In this document: piece after piece, positions 22,108-32,650 of the stretch
Layout of the letters: each line of letters begins with the position of its first letter
How positions within the stretch are numbered: position 1 is the stretch's first letter
Source of the DNA: Ganoderma boninense
Lineage: Eukaryota > Basidiomycota > Agaricomycetes > Polyporales > Polyporaceae
Direction of reading: 5' to 3'
NCBI GenBank assembly: GCA_002900995.3
Contig: CM035304.1
Span: forward strand, 5,534,134-5,598,133
DNA length: 64,000 bases
Notes under the pieces: model-generated
Told to the model about the DNA's origin: nothing
Seen by the model: only the letters and a program-made list of their open reading frames with translations
Databases searched by the model: none
Translations under genes and position numbers: made by a program

Positions 22108-22885
22108 ATGTCGCACTCTGTGCCCGCAGATGCTGACCCAAGGCTGTTCTGGAACGGCCAGTATCTACTCGAGGACGATCCTGAAGACCGCGCCAAGCTC
22201 TCAAAGGCAGCCCAAGAGGCTCAACGAGCTGTGCGTTTCCCGTGTCTGGTTTCACATAGGCAGCGCTGACCGATATACGTTCAGAAATGGCTAACACTGA
22301 TGAAGAACCGTGGCCCTCTGAAGAAGCTTCCCCGAGAGATGGTCGCCAAGAACGGCTCGAAGCCTCCCCTCTACCACTACGGCATCCCCTTCACCGACCG
22401 CTACATGTTCGAGTACGCGAAGCGCCACCACCTCACCCTGAAATTGAGCCCGGAAACGAGCACGTACTTCGACGGGAGCCCGGTGCTCGATTACTCGAAA
22501 ATCACGCCCGAGCAGGAGCAAGACGCAGAGCTCATGAACGAGCTGCTGATGGTCGCGAGCTTCCTGGCCCAATGCCACATGGAGAAAAGGTGCGGCATGA
22601 AGTTGCACGTCGCCCGGCCATTCTCGTTGGAATGGAACGGGATGCTCTCGCTATGGTCGAACTACGACTGGAACGACCGCTTCTCAAATACTGTTGGATC
22701 CTGTGAGAGATTCCAGGACATCGTGGCGAAGCTGAAGGAGGCCATGTACGAGGGCGGTCAGGAGAACGAGATCGAGTGGTGGTACGAGTGGAGCAACGAC
22801 GTTGTAAGTTCTCTTCATTTCAGCAAGGGATAGCTGGAATGTTGCTAACAGTCTATTTTAGGGGATATTTACGAGTCTTGCATAG
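22108..22885 (+). CDS. S2: uncharacterised 221-residue family
   Basis: Exons 22108-22230, 22285-22803 and 22862-22885 have exactly the lengths and phases of S1. ATG 22108 gives MSHSVPADADPRLFWNGQYL. It differs from the others in the second block (LSPETSTYFDGSPVLDYSKI), in CHMEKRCGMKLHVARPFSL and in WNDRFSNTV. The end reads ENEIEWWYEWSNDV then GIFTSLA. The remnant S5 (29128-29313) most resembles this copy because it shares RFQDIVAK and EGGQE. It shares a divergent intergenic region with the gene at 20325-21725. Function unknown. Confidence 0.85.
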
Positions 22886-23312
22886 ATCGGATTAGTTGTG
22901 TCGTTCGTGACTCTGTTGTCGTATTGCTCTCGATGTGCGCGCTGGAATGTACTTTAACGTCTCTCTGCAAATATTCTTGGATGTCCATGACTTATCAATA
23001 CGGCTGGGTTAGCATGAACCCGTCGTCCACCAGTAGTACCTGACTTGGTTGGATGTGTGGAGGAGAAAGGTCGAAAATTCAATCAGGCGTTACACTGGAC
23101 GGTTGATGACGGTAAGTAGTTGGAGTGCACGGCGTTCAAGACTCGGACTACGAAGGTACGATCTCTAATACGTCACATCGGCTGATGCAGGGCGCAAGTG
23201 CCGTTTACATCTTCAACAGCACCTACATAATTTACTGCATCATGATTTGGTGGCGGGGCAGATGGTCACTTCTTCCGCCACCTCCCGCACCACCGCATTG
23301 TTATCCTTTACT
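22886..23312. other. Intergenic S2 to S3
   Basis: No K sequence lies between S2 and S3, unlike other S genes. No gene is recognised. It contains the S2 3' flank and the S3 promoter. Confidence 0.4.
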
Positions 23313-24096
23313 ATGTCTCAACCTGTCCCTCCAGATGCTGACCCAAGACTATTCTGGAACGGCCAGTATCTCCTAGAGGAGGATCCCGACGATCCCGAGA
23401 ATTACTCAAAGGCCGCAGAGGAGGCACAACGGGCTGTGAGTAGGCTCCATCCACCCTCGCGCGTGAAGAAGCGCACTCACAGACACACGTTCAGAAATGG
23501 CTGAAGCTCATGGAGAACCGCGGGCCTCAGAAGAAGCTCCCTCGAGAGCTGATCGCCAAGGACGGCTCGAAACCCCCACTCTACCACTACGGCATTCCCT
23601 TCACCGACCAGTACATGTTCGACTACGCCAAGCGCCATGGCCTCGGACTGCGGTTGAACGCTAAAGCGCGCGAGTTTTTCGACGGGGTCGAGGTGCTCGA
23701 TTACTCTAAGCTCACGCCCGAGCAGGAGCAAGACGCAGAGCTCATGAGCCAGCTGCGGGGCTCAGCGGGCTTGTTAGCCGCGTCCCACATTCAGAAGAGG
23801 TGTGGCATCACGTTGCGTGTGGCGCGGCCGTTCTCGTTGGAATTCCAGGGGATGATGTCAATGTGGTCGAACTACGACTTTCACGACCGCTATTCACGAC
23901 TGGTTGGTTCCCGGAAGAGGTCCCAGAGTATCATTGCGAAGCTCAAGGAGGCGATGTATGAGGGTGGCGAGGAGAATGAGCCCGAGTGGTGGTACGAGTG
24001 GGACAACCCCGTTGTAAGTCCTCTTCACTTTGGGTGGGGATCATCCGGAACGTTGCTAACTTGTTGTGATAGGGATTATTTTCGTGTCTCGAGTAG
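23313..24096 (+). CDS. S3: uncharacterised 221-residue family
   Basis: Exons 23313-23435, 23495-24013 and 24073-24096 give 221 residues, with the same architecture as S1, S2 and S4. It starts MSQPVPPDADPRLFWNGQYL. Exon 1 differs from S4 at one residue. The main exon differs from S4 at 23 of 167 residues counted from the shared MENRGP, so these two are the most recent duplicates. Specific features are AKRHGLGLRLNAKAREFF and a Phe in place of Trp in FSLEFQGM. The last exon reads GLFSCLE. No function can be assigned. Confidence 0.85.
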
Positions 24097-24368
24097 TTTG
24101 ATAGACTTAGTACTATATTGTTCAGGATTTCGCCGTTTTGCTTTCGGGCGCGTGTGCGCCAACCCACTAGACCAGTGTGAGCCTCTTGAGCAGTGACATG
24201 GCTCACGCACTTGGATAAGCAAGGGCCTTCTTGCGGTATGCATGTAGCTTGATCACAATGACCGCAATGGATAAAGCAACGTCTCGCCCAATGAAACTGT
24301 TATTAAGCCATGCATTTATCCCTCTGCCACCCGTGGCGCAAGACAATGTCCGAACAAACGCCGTAATT
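24097..24368. other. Intergenic S3 to SPT5 partial copy
   Basis: No gene is seen. The left breakpoint of the SPT5 duplication is near 24369. Confidence 0.35.
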
Positions 24369-25520
24369 GTGGGCATGCGATGAGCGCAGTTATCGGCATA
24401 CAAGAAAGCAAAACGTCAAGTTACAGTTGCATAGCAAGGCGAGCGACAACCCGCGGCCGACCGGCTCGACCAGAGGCGAAACGAGAACGACGACCAACCA
24501 AGCACCGAGTGTCGCGAGCGCCGAGACGGCTGTCATCTGATGAAATCCCCCACTTCGTCGACCTGCTTGACGGGCACGAGCTTGTCCGGCGAGCTGTCAA
24601 TGACGAAGAGCTTCGCCTTGGTCGTGAGCACCATCAGGTTTCGCCGTCTCGCTCGCCTCCACGCGCGCCTCCTGGCCCTTGCCACTTCGAAGACAACTCT
24701 GGCGAAGCTTTATTCGGTGATGGGCTAGGGAGAACGAAACGGAGAGACCCGCCGAATATCGATGCGCTCGTGCCATAGTAGCCGTCATCGCCCATCACTC
24801 GAATCTTTCGAGGATAGCTGCTCGTCTGTGCCGGCATCTGGTACTCGTACACGCTAGGGGTATGGATAGATGAGTACGTTTCTGGCGTCGGAGCTCCCGG
24901 CATAAACGTAGCAGCGTAGGGTGTTGGTGCAGGCCGAGGATCCTAGAGGATGCCAACAAACAGTCAGCTACAGGCACGACAAGGCCACTGTAGTCGCACT
25001 TATCCAGGCATCCAATCCTCACCCCGCCGGCCGTCCAGCGCGCACGCGCGGAGGTTCGGCATACGCGAACTCGCAGACCACGCAGGCGTCCGGCTGTAGT
25101 CGTATGGGTCCGGCATCCGGCGTGTGTTGCCCCAACCCGGTGTCCGCCCACCAGCGCCCCCTCCTCCGCTGGCACCGCCTTGATTGTACGGGTTGGGGGT
25201 CTGCGAGCCGCCGCCAAAGCCAGAGCCAGGAGTGCGCGGAGGGCCCATGGTCATGGCCCTCTCGAGAGGCTCTAGCGAACCATCAATGCTGGAAACGACT
25301 CGATCAGAAGATGGTGTGGGGAAACGTCGGGGATGCAGACTGACTTCTTTCACCGCAGCTTGTCCTCATCGATAGTGATGACCTTGTTGCCGGGGAGGAG
25401 CTCCACGAGCATGGGGACCGTTGGTGTCCTTGACAGTGCCGACGTCTTCCTTGTTCATTCGAGCCTTTGACGACCACTGTGACTCCGGACACGCTCATAA
25501 GGCGATCGGAGGTTGGACAT
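24369..25520 (-). pseudogene. Partial SPT5 duplicate (3' end)
   Basis: This matches the 3' part of the intact SPT5 at 33569-37399. Near 25480-25520 is a decayed copy of the KOW segment (VSGVTVVVKGSNE versus VSVMVVKGPNK). Around 25184-25260 is a shortened C-terminal repeat region (GSQTPNPYNQGG, GRTPGWGN). Then come the last-exon start (TPETYSSIHTPSVYEYQ, FGGSLRFVLPSPSPNKAS) and a tail (QVDEVGDFI-like) near 24540. About 300 bp coding for the last KOW region are missing. Intron sequence between exons 8 and 9 and 3' UTR sequence (GCAGTTATCGGCAT) are retained, so this is a DNA-level copy, not a retrocopy. Frame shifts show it is not translated as SPT5. Confidence 0.8.
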
Positions 25521-27039
25521 GGCCAAGCCTGTTATGCGTCCAACCACGGCACTAAGAGGTCGCACGCGTAAAGATTGTATTTGTGCACAGCGTCATGGCT
25601 GTTATCTGAAAATCAACAACAAAAACATCAGTCCAGCCACCGACTGTGATGCCTCGAGACGGTGCTGAGAAATTACTGACGGGGTTGAAGCGGCCAGTAG
25701 CCTAGACTGTCGGTGCCTCTGAATTACACTTCGTTAGCAACATGCAAAACGGCGAAATCGAAGAGTATGCACACAACGTTGAATGGCGTTGGACCAGGTT
25801 GCACTGTCCGCCGGTCTGGCAAGCCTGGAGAGGAGCGAGGCTGCAACACGACGGGCACCGCCGGGAAATCTGGCATGGCAAAATCGTGTTATTTTCCGGT
25901 GGGGTCCTACCTATGATAGGAAATCAGCATAAATTTGCCTGGCGATGAAAGGACGACCTCGCCACATCATAAGTGCTAATTTCTCAAATGTGGAAAGGAA
26001 ACCTTTGACGGGACAGATGCAAACGTACGGGAAAGGCTGAGTTTTCCGGATAGAACAAGGGAAATGTGCGGGAAAGCCTACCTTTCGCGAGACGGTATGG
26101 GGAAATTGGTGTTGGACACCACCTTTGTGGATTCTTTACCCAGGTGGCGTGAAAGGTAAACTTTCCCATTAAACGATAGGGCCTGCTAACGCAAGACAAA
26201 CACTTCTTATCCCGGCAGGCGAAGTGGTCGCAAAAACGATTGTTAAGGTAGGACTCCACCAGAAAATACCACGGTTTTCCCCCAGCAGGGTTTCTGGCGG
26301 TGCCCGTCGTGCAACTGGCTGCAAGCGCCCGCCAAATCGAGACACACAGACGCCCTAAAAGTTGAAACCTTGCAGCTGCAGCAGGCTGCAGCTTGCGCTC
26401 TCCGCCCAACATCCCGTACTGCCGACTGGGCACACGCCCTTTCGTCAATCCGAGGCCTGCCGCTAATGCAGATATGCGAGCAGTAGCTCAGCGTGAATGC
26501 GTGGCAATCCTCCCCCCACCCCCTCTTCGCTCGCGTTTTGCTCTCCGCTGGTCGCTGCCTCATCTTCACAGCCGTGCCTCAGTCGCCCCTTCGCGATCTT
26601 TCAAGGCGAGTCGTCTATTCGTCGGTGCTCGGCATGCAAGTAGGATCTTAGGAAGGCTAGAGAGATGAGAAAGACAGTCGAGAAGAACGGCCGGAAACAG
26701 GACGCCTGGTATGTAACTTCTCCTCTGTCTCGTGCTCATTCCAGCTCGGATACTCCATCCGTTTCCTTACAGCGCGCTATTCACTTGGGTATGTGCACAT
26801 CGTCACTGTATGGAGCCCATCAAGCTGGATAATGGATAATTGGAATCTCCGGCGACCCGCTCTCCTTCATCTCCGTAAGGCCTGCAAGTCACATCATTTA
26901 CCTTCAAACATTTCTCGTGAGCGCATCAAGGAGTTCCTCCGACTCTTCGAATTGCGACTTCTTGCCAAGACCTCTTCCGCCCCATTCTCGAGCCCGTCAA
27001 GAAAGCCAGAGCGTCGAGAAGGACCGCCGTCATCGTGAG
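25521..27039. other. Intergenic, with foldback repeat
   Basis: No gene is recognised between the SPT5 copy and K-psi4. The region holds the inverted repeat at 25841-26318. Short open frames translate the repeat arms. Confidence 0.4.
25841..26318. repeat. Imperfect 72-bp inverted repeat (foldback element)
   Basis: The arm at 25841-25912 pairs with the reverse complement of 26247-26318. Shared stretches are CACGACGGGCACCGCC, TATTTTC and GTCCTACCT. Identity is roughly 80 percent by eye, with a spacer of about 334 bp. It is a MITE-like or foldback relic, unrelated in sequence to the repeat at 5497-5916. No transposase is present. Confidence 0.65.
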
Positions 27040-27933
27040 CCTTTTCCGCCCCAGCCCGCGTTCTCGAACGGTCCCTGAAAAAGCTTGTGCGTGTCGCACA
27101 CCTCTACGTCCAAGCGGCAAACAGACTTGGCTCCAAACAAAATTCCTCCGTATTTTCTGCCTCGTTGAGGTTGCGTCGCAGTCCGGCATCCGCGGAGGAG
27201 ACCACCGTCCGCGTGGCGGCGAAGACCGCGAGTGGGACGTGTGGCGCGCACAAGATGCTCCATCTGGGGGGCGGTTGTGTACGATTCGTATCTGCGACAG
27301 TTCATGAACTACCAGCACTATGTCGCTGGGGCTGCCGGCACGCCGATAGTGGTGGGGACGCGCTGGATCGAGCCTGCAATGGTACCCAAATGTTACGGGT
27401 ACTACGCGGCCGTCGCCTCGGACGGGACCGTCATCATGCCCACGCATTCGAACTGCGGGGTAGACGCGACTTGCTCAGTCTCGTGGCCGACACACATACT
27501 CCTCGTCGAGGAGTGCGGCAGGCCTATTTTCCCGCAATTCTTCACGCAAGAACAAAAGTACGCCCCTTTTTCTTCGTCATTTGGGTCTTATGCAGCGTGC
27601 GGCGCTCCGGCTGGCTTCTCGCATTCGACCCCTCGGATTTTGTAGGTTGTATTGTCTGCAGCTCGTCAGGCGGCTGCACGCCGCGGATGTTCCCCCGTAA
27701 CGTCTTCGTGCAGCCTGGCCCTCTCACCGCGCCGCCCTCAGCGCTTGTATACCACCCCGAGCTTCAGAATCATCGATTTTGGGAGGGGTATGGTGCTCTC
27801 GCACCTGCCACCAGGATACGAACGGCTTTTTCTGAACGTCCGCGAGGCGGAGGAGTGGTGGGCGGTGCACCACGTGCTGGAGTTGTGCAAGACGGGTGGC
27901 ACCAAGGACTCGCAGTGTGGAGTTGAAGTATAA
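27040..27933 (+). pseudogene. Kinase-like remnant (K-psi4)
   Basis: Close to K3 but broken. VRVAHLYVQAANRLGSKQNS and SVFSASLRLRRSPASAEETT are kept in one frame with VAAK and SGTCGAHKMLHL. The frame shifts after GGG near 27270, then continues YDSYLRQFMNYQHY, WIEPAMVPKCYGYYAAVASD and ILLVEECGRPIFPQFFTQEQ. The intron (27559-27645) is like that of K3. After the splice, LYCLQLVRRLHAADVPP runs into a stop because about 15 bp including the loop residues AGFAQNS are deleted. RIIDFGRGMVLSHLPPGYER and EEWWAVHHVLELCK survive in another frame. The N-terminal third is missing. S4 starts 349 bp downstream on the same strand. Confidence 0.75.
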
Positions 27934-28193
27934 CCACTGATGCACCTGGACGAGGAATTGGGCGGCGGGCCATACTGAAAGACGTGAACATGTAAGTAGT
28001 TGAAGTTGTACTAAGACGGTTCAGGCTTATAGCTATTGTCTGTGCTCGCAGTGGTGAAACCACTTCAAGTGGAATATTCTGGTAGAGTGACTCGCATGTT
28101 ATGTATTGACGTCGTGGATGAATACTGTCAGCCTGGCCCTCCCTCAGCCACGAGTGCCGTGGGCTGCCCGGGACTGAGATCAACCAAGCGAGG

Positions 28194-28210
28194 TTAAACG
28201 CCCATGTTGA
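28194..28210 (+). promoter_or_regulatory. 17-bp element upstream of S4
   Basis: TTAAACGCCCATGTTGA is the same element as at 22024-22040 and lies 72 bp before ATG 28283. The wider 90 bp also matches the relic behind K3 at 19883-19979. Confidence 0.55.
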
Positions 28211-28282
28211 GTGGCTTGACGTTGAACCACGTCACGGCCGTGCTGCCGCCTTTCCAACCGACCCTCGATGTCCGGTTCTAGT

Positions 28283-29066
28283 ATGTCTCAACCTATCCCT
28301 CCCGATGCTGATCCAAGGCTATTCTGGAACGGCCAGTATCTCCTAGAGGAGGATCCCGACGACCCCGAGAATTACTCAAAGGCCGCAGAGGAGGCACAAC
28401 GAGCTGTGAGTGTGCTCCGTCTGCCATCGCGCGTGAAGAAGCGCACTCACAGACACACGTTCAGAAATGGCTGAAGCTCATGGAGAACCGCGGCCCTCGG
28501 AAGAAGCTTCCCCGAGAGCTGATCGCCAAGAACGGCTCGGAACCCCCGCTTTACCATTACGGCATTCCCTTCACCGACCAGTACATGTTCGACTATGCGA
28601 AGCGCCATGGCCTCGGACTGCCATTGAGCGCCGAGACGCGCAAGTTCTTCGACGGGGTCGAGGTGCTCGATTACTCGAAGCTCACGCCCGAGCAGGAGCA
28701 AGACGCAGAGCTCATGAGCCAGCTGCGGGGCTCAGCGCACTTGTTGGCCTCGTCCCACATTGAGGACAGGTGTGGCATCACGTTGCGTGTCGCGCGGCCA
28801 TTCTCGTTGGAATGGCAGGGGATGTTGTCGATGTGGTCGAACTACGACTATCACGACCGCTTTTCCAGGCTGGTGGGATCCCGAAAGAGATTCGACGCCA
28901 TTGTGGCGAAGCTGAAGGAGGCGATGCACGAGGGCGGCGTGGAGAACGAGGTCGAGTGGTGGTACGAATGGGACAATCCCGTTGTAAGTCCTCTTCACTT
29001 TGGGTGAGGGTCATCCGGAACGTTGCTAACTCGTTGTGATAGGGATTATTTTCGTGTCTCGAGTAG
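28283..29066 (+). CDS. S4: uncharacterised 221-residue family
   Basis: Exons 28283-28405, 28465-28983 and 29043-29066 give 221 residues with the family's fixed architecture. An in-frame ATG at 28268 would add five residues (MSGSS). ATG 28283 is preferred because it aligns with the start of all paralogues. It starts MSQPIPPDADPRLFWNGQYL and ends ENEVEWWYEWDNPV, GLFSCLE. It is nearly identical to S3 in exon 1 and in the sequences flanking the splice sites (CACTCACAGACACACGTTCAG before exon 2 in both), indicating recent duplication or gene conversion. It follows K-psi4. Function unknown. Confidence 0.85.
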
Positions 29067-29127
29067 GTTGGGAGAGGATATTGTTCAGGAATTCGTCGTG
29101 TTGCTGTCGGATGCATGTGCACCAATA

Positions 29128-29313
29128 GATTCCAGGACATTGTGGCGAAGCGGAAAGAGGCCATGTACGAGGGCGGTCAGGAGAGCGCTTCGGACATCGA
29201 GTGCCAGGGGGTGCTACGAATTGAGCAACGATGTCGTAAGTTCACTTCATGTTACACGGGTTTGGCTGAAAAGCTGATATCGCTTGTAGGGTATATTTAC
29301 GAGCCTAGAGTAG
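29128..29313 (+). pseudogene. S5: remnant of an S gene 3' end
   Basis: Starting at 29128, RFQDIVAKRKEAMYEGGQE matches the C-terminal part of S2. The WWYEWSN block is then scrambled by small indels. A donor-like GTAAGTT and an acceptor followed by GTATATTTACGAGCCTAGAG (matching exon 3 of S1/S2) remain. A (CT)n microsatellite lies at 29364-29379, just beyond. Confidence 0.7.
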
Positions 29314-29498
29314 GCTGTACTAGAACGTTGTTTAGGAAGATGTGTTCTCGAGGCAGTTCACCATCTCTCTCTCTCTCTAGATACAGACCCGCTGCTTCTT
29401 GGTCGTCTTGATCACTCTTCCCAAAATGTTCGAGACGAATGCGATGGGCTGGCCTGCCAGGTCACTGGATCATGTGTAGTCTCCTACTACATTCTTCC

Positions 29499-29686
29499 TC
29501 AACCATCCTCAGGATTCTCCTCGCGTACTGCAAAGTACCCTCCCGCCTGGCATAAGTCAAAGTCTCCTTCGCCAACCCCTTTACTCTGGTAAATGGGGAT
29601 CTCCGCATGTGTGGCACTGATACTGACTTGAATGGAACTTTCTCCATTGATGACAACATCGCCGTGAAGCCTGTGGACGGCTCCCA
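29499..29686 (-). other. Possible detached C-terminus of HET gene 1
   Basis: Directly past the HET1 stop, another minus-strand frame is open for about 65 codons (AVHRLHGDVVINGESSIQVS, ATHAEIPIYQSKGVGEGDF, ending EENPEDG). Its composition looks coding. Skipping two bases in CAGAGAAAC near 29718 would fuse it to HET1. It is either a frameshifted extension or chance. Confidence 0.4.
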
Positions 29687-32650
29687 TCACTGTGCGAGCA
29701 TCGTTTCTCTGTAGCCTTCCCCGGTAACTTGCACGTCAAGGAGGCCGCTTGACTGATAGAGTGGGTCACGGTGCACCGTGAAGAGCAGCGTCAGGTACCC
29801 TCCTGAGGCCAAGCGGATCGTGATCTCCTGCGTGTCATAGTAGTCCCTAAAGCGAAGTGGCGGGAGCTCCTCCCTCAGTCTAGTCAGACCGAAATTTGGG
29901 CTTTGAATTTGAAGGTTTGCCGACCGACCCTTCTCCCTCCCCACAAGCCCCATGCCATCCACCGTGCGATTCAAGTTCGCTGTAGGCTGCGTTGAAATCA
30001 TGATCCAGAGTTCCGCCCAAATCTCGCGCGTGCCATCACGGCGCCCGAACTCGATGGTGACCATATCAGCTCCCTTTGCAAGCGTGAAGCGATCGCGGTA
30101 TTCGAGTCCTTGCCAAGGAACCCGTACGCGCTCTGGGTCCTCGACGGAGTAACCCAAACTGCGCAGGAGCCCGAGACTCCACTTCGCCAGTCGGATCTTC
30201 GTCCCATTCCAGATCGTCCGGTTGGCACGCAGCTGCCTGGTGTTGTCAAGAGGTACGTAGAGGCTGTCCGTCGAAAGGTCATCTCGACACAGCGCAAGCA
30301 GCTCTGGCGATAGCGCAACGACGCGAAAGGGCGTGAACCCGTCATGGCTCTCTGCATGCTTCGGGCCTGGCCGCCAGGGTTTGAGGACAACCCCGGTAGC
30401 GACGCTCAAATCGACCGTTCCACGGTGAGCGCCAACCACGCAGACGATCGCCATAAGGTGCCCTCGCCGCGCCTCGGGTTCGCACGCGAGGAGGGCGAAG
30501 TACAGAGCCCCTCCCCTACCGCCTGGGACGACCGCGAGTGGGCCACACGAGATGATACTGGATGCAGGGATAAGCGGGACCTGTGTGCGGATGCCGTAGG
30601 GCGTGGTTGTAGGCTTCCAGGGGGCGAGCCTCGAGCCTGAGTGTCTCCTGGTAGGAAGTTGAAGGCGCTGAGCAAACTCTTCGTGAGAGAGATTGCGTAT
30701 GCTCCATACGTCTTTGAATTTCCTCGGAGTGTCTGCAAAGAGTGTGCTAGACGTGACTTCGGAAGGGGTGAAGCGTTGAGTCGGAGAGGCCTGCAGACGC
30801 CGCACATTGCCCCAAATTAACAAACTCTGGTCCGGGATCCGCCTCATGATTTCCTCCTGTAGCCGCGCAAAGGCACGTCGCCCTTCTCCATACACCGTTG
30901 GCATGCTGATGTCGAATATTCCAAGCAGCGCGTATGCCTCGTCCTCCACCCTTGATGTTTCCCGCTCCGCAGCCCACGACATCCGCCGGGAGACGCTGAC
31001 TTCATCAACCCTCTTCTGGTGCAATAGGATGAGGCGGTCGATGCGTGTGATGCCCTCGATGACCTCTGCGAGGCTGGCCTTCGTACCGAGGAAGCGCCAC
31101 TCAGACGAGAGGAACACGACGACGCGTGGTGCAATGAGCTCCTGGAGTGTCCATCCGCGTTTGAACCACTTGCTGTCCTTGAACGCTGAGTACAAGTCCA
31201 CGGAATGCTGGTTTGATCCTGCCACATTCCTCTCCCCATCACTGATCATGCTACTCAAAGGGACGTCGGAGAGAAACGCGTAGCAGACCGAAGCTTCCCG
31301 GTACCAGCGGAACATCGAGTTGATTGCCTCTGAGAGCTCCGCGCTGCTGGTCTGGTTAATGCAGCATGAGTCGATCCAGAGGAAGCGGTGGCCGTTCTCG
31401 CGCGCGACCTTGCACGCACGCCGCACCTTCTCCGAAAGCCGCCCATCGCTCCACAGTTTTTTGTTGATGATGGGGAACACAGGCGTGGCGGCCTGAGTTG
31501 GGAGGGTAGATGGACTCAGTGGTCCTCTGTCATCGGGTGTAGTTTCGGAATTGTTGTGTCCCACCGATGGGCGTCCATGGCCCACGGGCAATCTGGTCCT
31601 TAGAGGTGGGTTCAGAGGTAGTACTGGCGGCGGGGAGAAATATTGTGAAGGGAATGGGGTTTGGGACGTTCGTATGGGGGTATGAGCCTGTGATGGAAAC
31701 GTCGGTTGGTTAACACGAGGCCTTTTCGCCGGCAGTGGATGCTGAGCGGGCATCCATGCTACATGACTCGGATGCGGGGTCGGATACGTTGAGCGGTGGA
31801 TTGATGGTAGATATGTTGGGGGATGCATCATGTGAGGTTGTTGGTATGAGTGGGGGAAGAGTGCCGTTCGATGCTGGCGATAAATAGCAGGAGGGACATT
31901 GTTAGCTGTCATGACAAATGGTATGCGAAAGCTCGATGACGCACAGGTGGCACAACGTGATGATCTGGGACCTGCTTTTCATCCCGTTGTGGAGAAGGAT
32001 AGAGAGCCCATGGTCTGTGAAGCGAGGGTTTCTCTGCTCTCCTTTGAAACAGAGGGTCCTGCCAGTCGTAGCCACGTAGGGGCATAGCCGTTGCTGGCCC
32101 CGCCGGCTGAGGTACTGTGAAGGCCTTGGAAGACTGCCGCGTTAAGGACTCGGACACGGTGGGGACGGTCGCGCCGGTTATCCTTTCCGGATATTGCTTG
32201 TCACGGAAGCTGGTGCTTTGTGGTAGAGACGCAACCTTCGTGAACAAGCGTCTGACTGGGCGTAAGAGAACCTTGCCCTGCCTGAGAATTCGCGAGCTGC
32301 ATTTCGCGTCAACATCAAGCGGGGCGTCCCATCCTTCCTCAAGAGGATGTGCTCGATGACGATCAGCATCGGCTCTGATGGGTTTCGAGTCCGAGTCTGG
32401 GGGAAAAGGAGGGGGATGGGGGACTTCGACAGGAGCATCGGAAGAAAATGCCAGCGGGGCGCTTATGTGTGGGGGTCGGAGGAATAGGTTTTGGTCGTGT
32501 GGTTGTACTCCTAGGCAAGTGAGACCTTTGAATCTTCTTCATCTCCTGGTACGACAGCTCTTTTTTGTCCCATGTATGCGAAAGGATGGCATACTCTAAC
32601 GGGTCATTGACCTTGACGAATTCACCGCTATAGGTGTCAAGCAACCGCAT
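29687..32650 (-). CDS. HET-domain protein 1
   Basis: Proposed exons are 32650-32509, 32396-31945 and 31873-29687, 926 residues. The second intron (GTGCGT donor, GCTAAC branch, CGCCAG acceptor) is convincing; the first (GTACAA donor, CCCCCAG acceptor) is tentative. The start MRLLDTYSGEFVKVNDPLEY, then AILSHTW (21-27), is HET motif 1. FLWIDSCCINQ (about 362-372) is motif 2, and FKRGWTLQELIAPRVVVFLS is motif 3. YALLGIFDISMPTVYGEG follows, as in most fungal HET proteins. The two motif blocks are separated by about 335 mostly Pro/Ser/Thr-rich residues, far more than usual, so part of this may be unrecognised intron or a real insertion. The C-terminal third carries one copy of a module repeated three times in HET2. 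In ascomycetes HET domains trigger heterokaryon incompatibility cell death; here the role is inferred. Confidence 0.75.

Noticed and set aside
26926..27447. 173-codon minus-strand frame
   Set aside because: Antisense to kinase-like remnant K-psi4. The plus strand carries the recognisable motifs.
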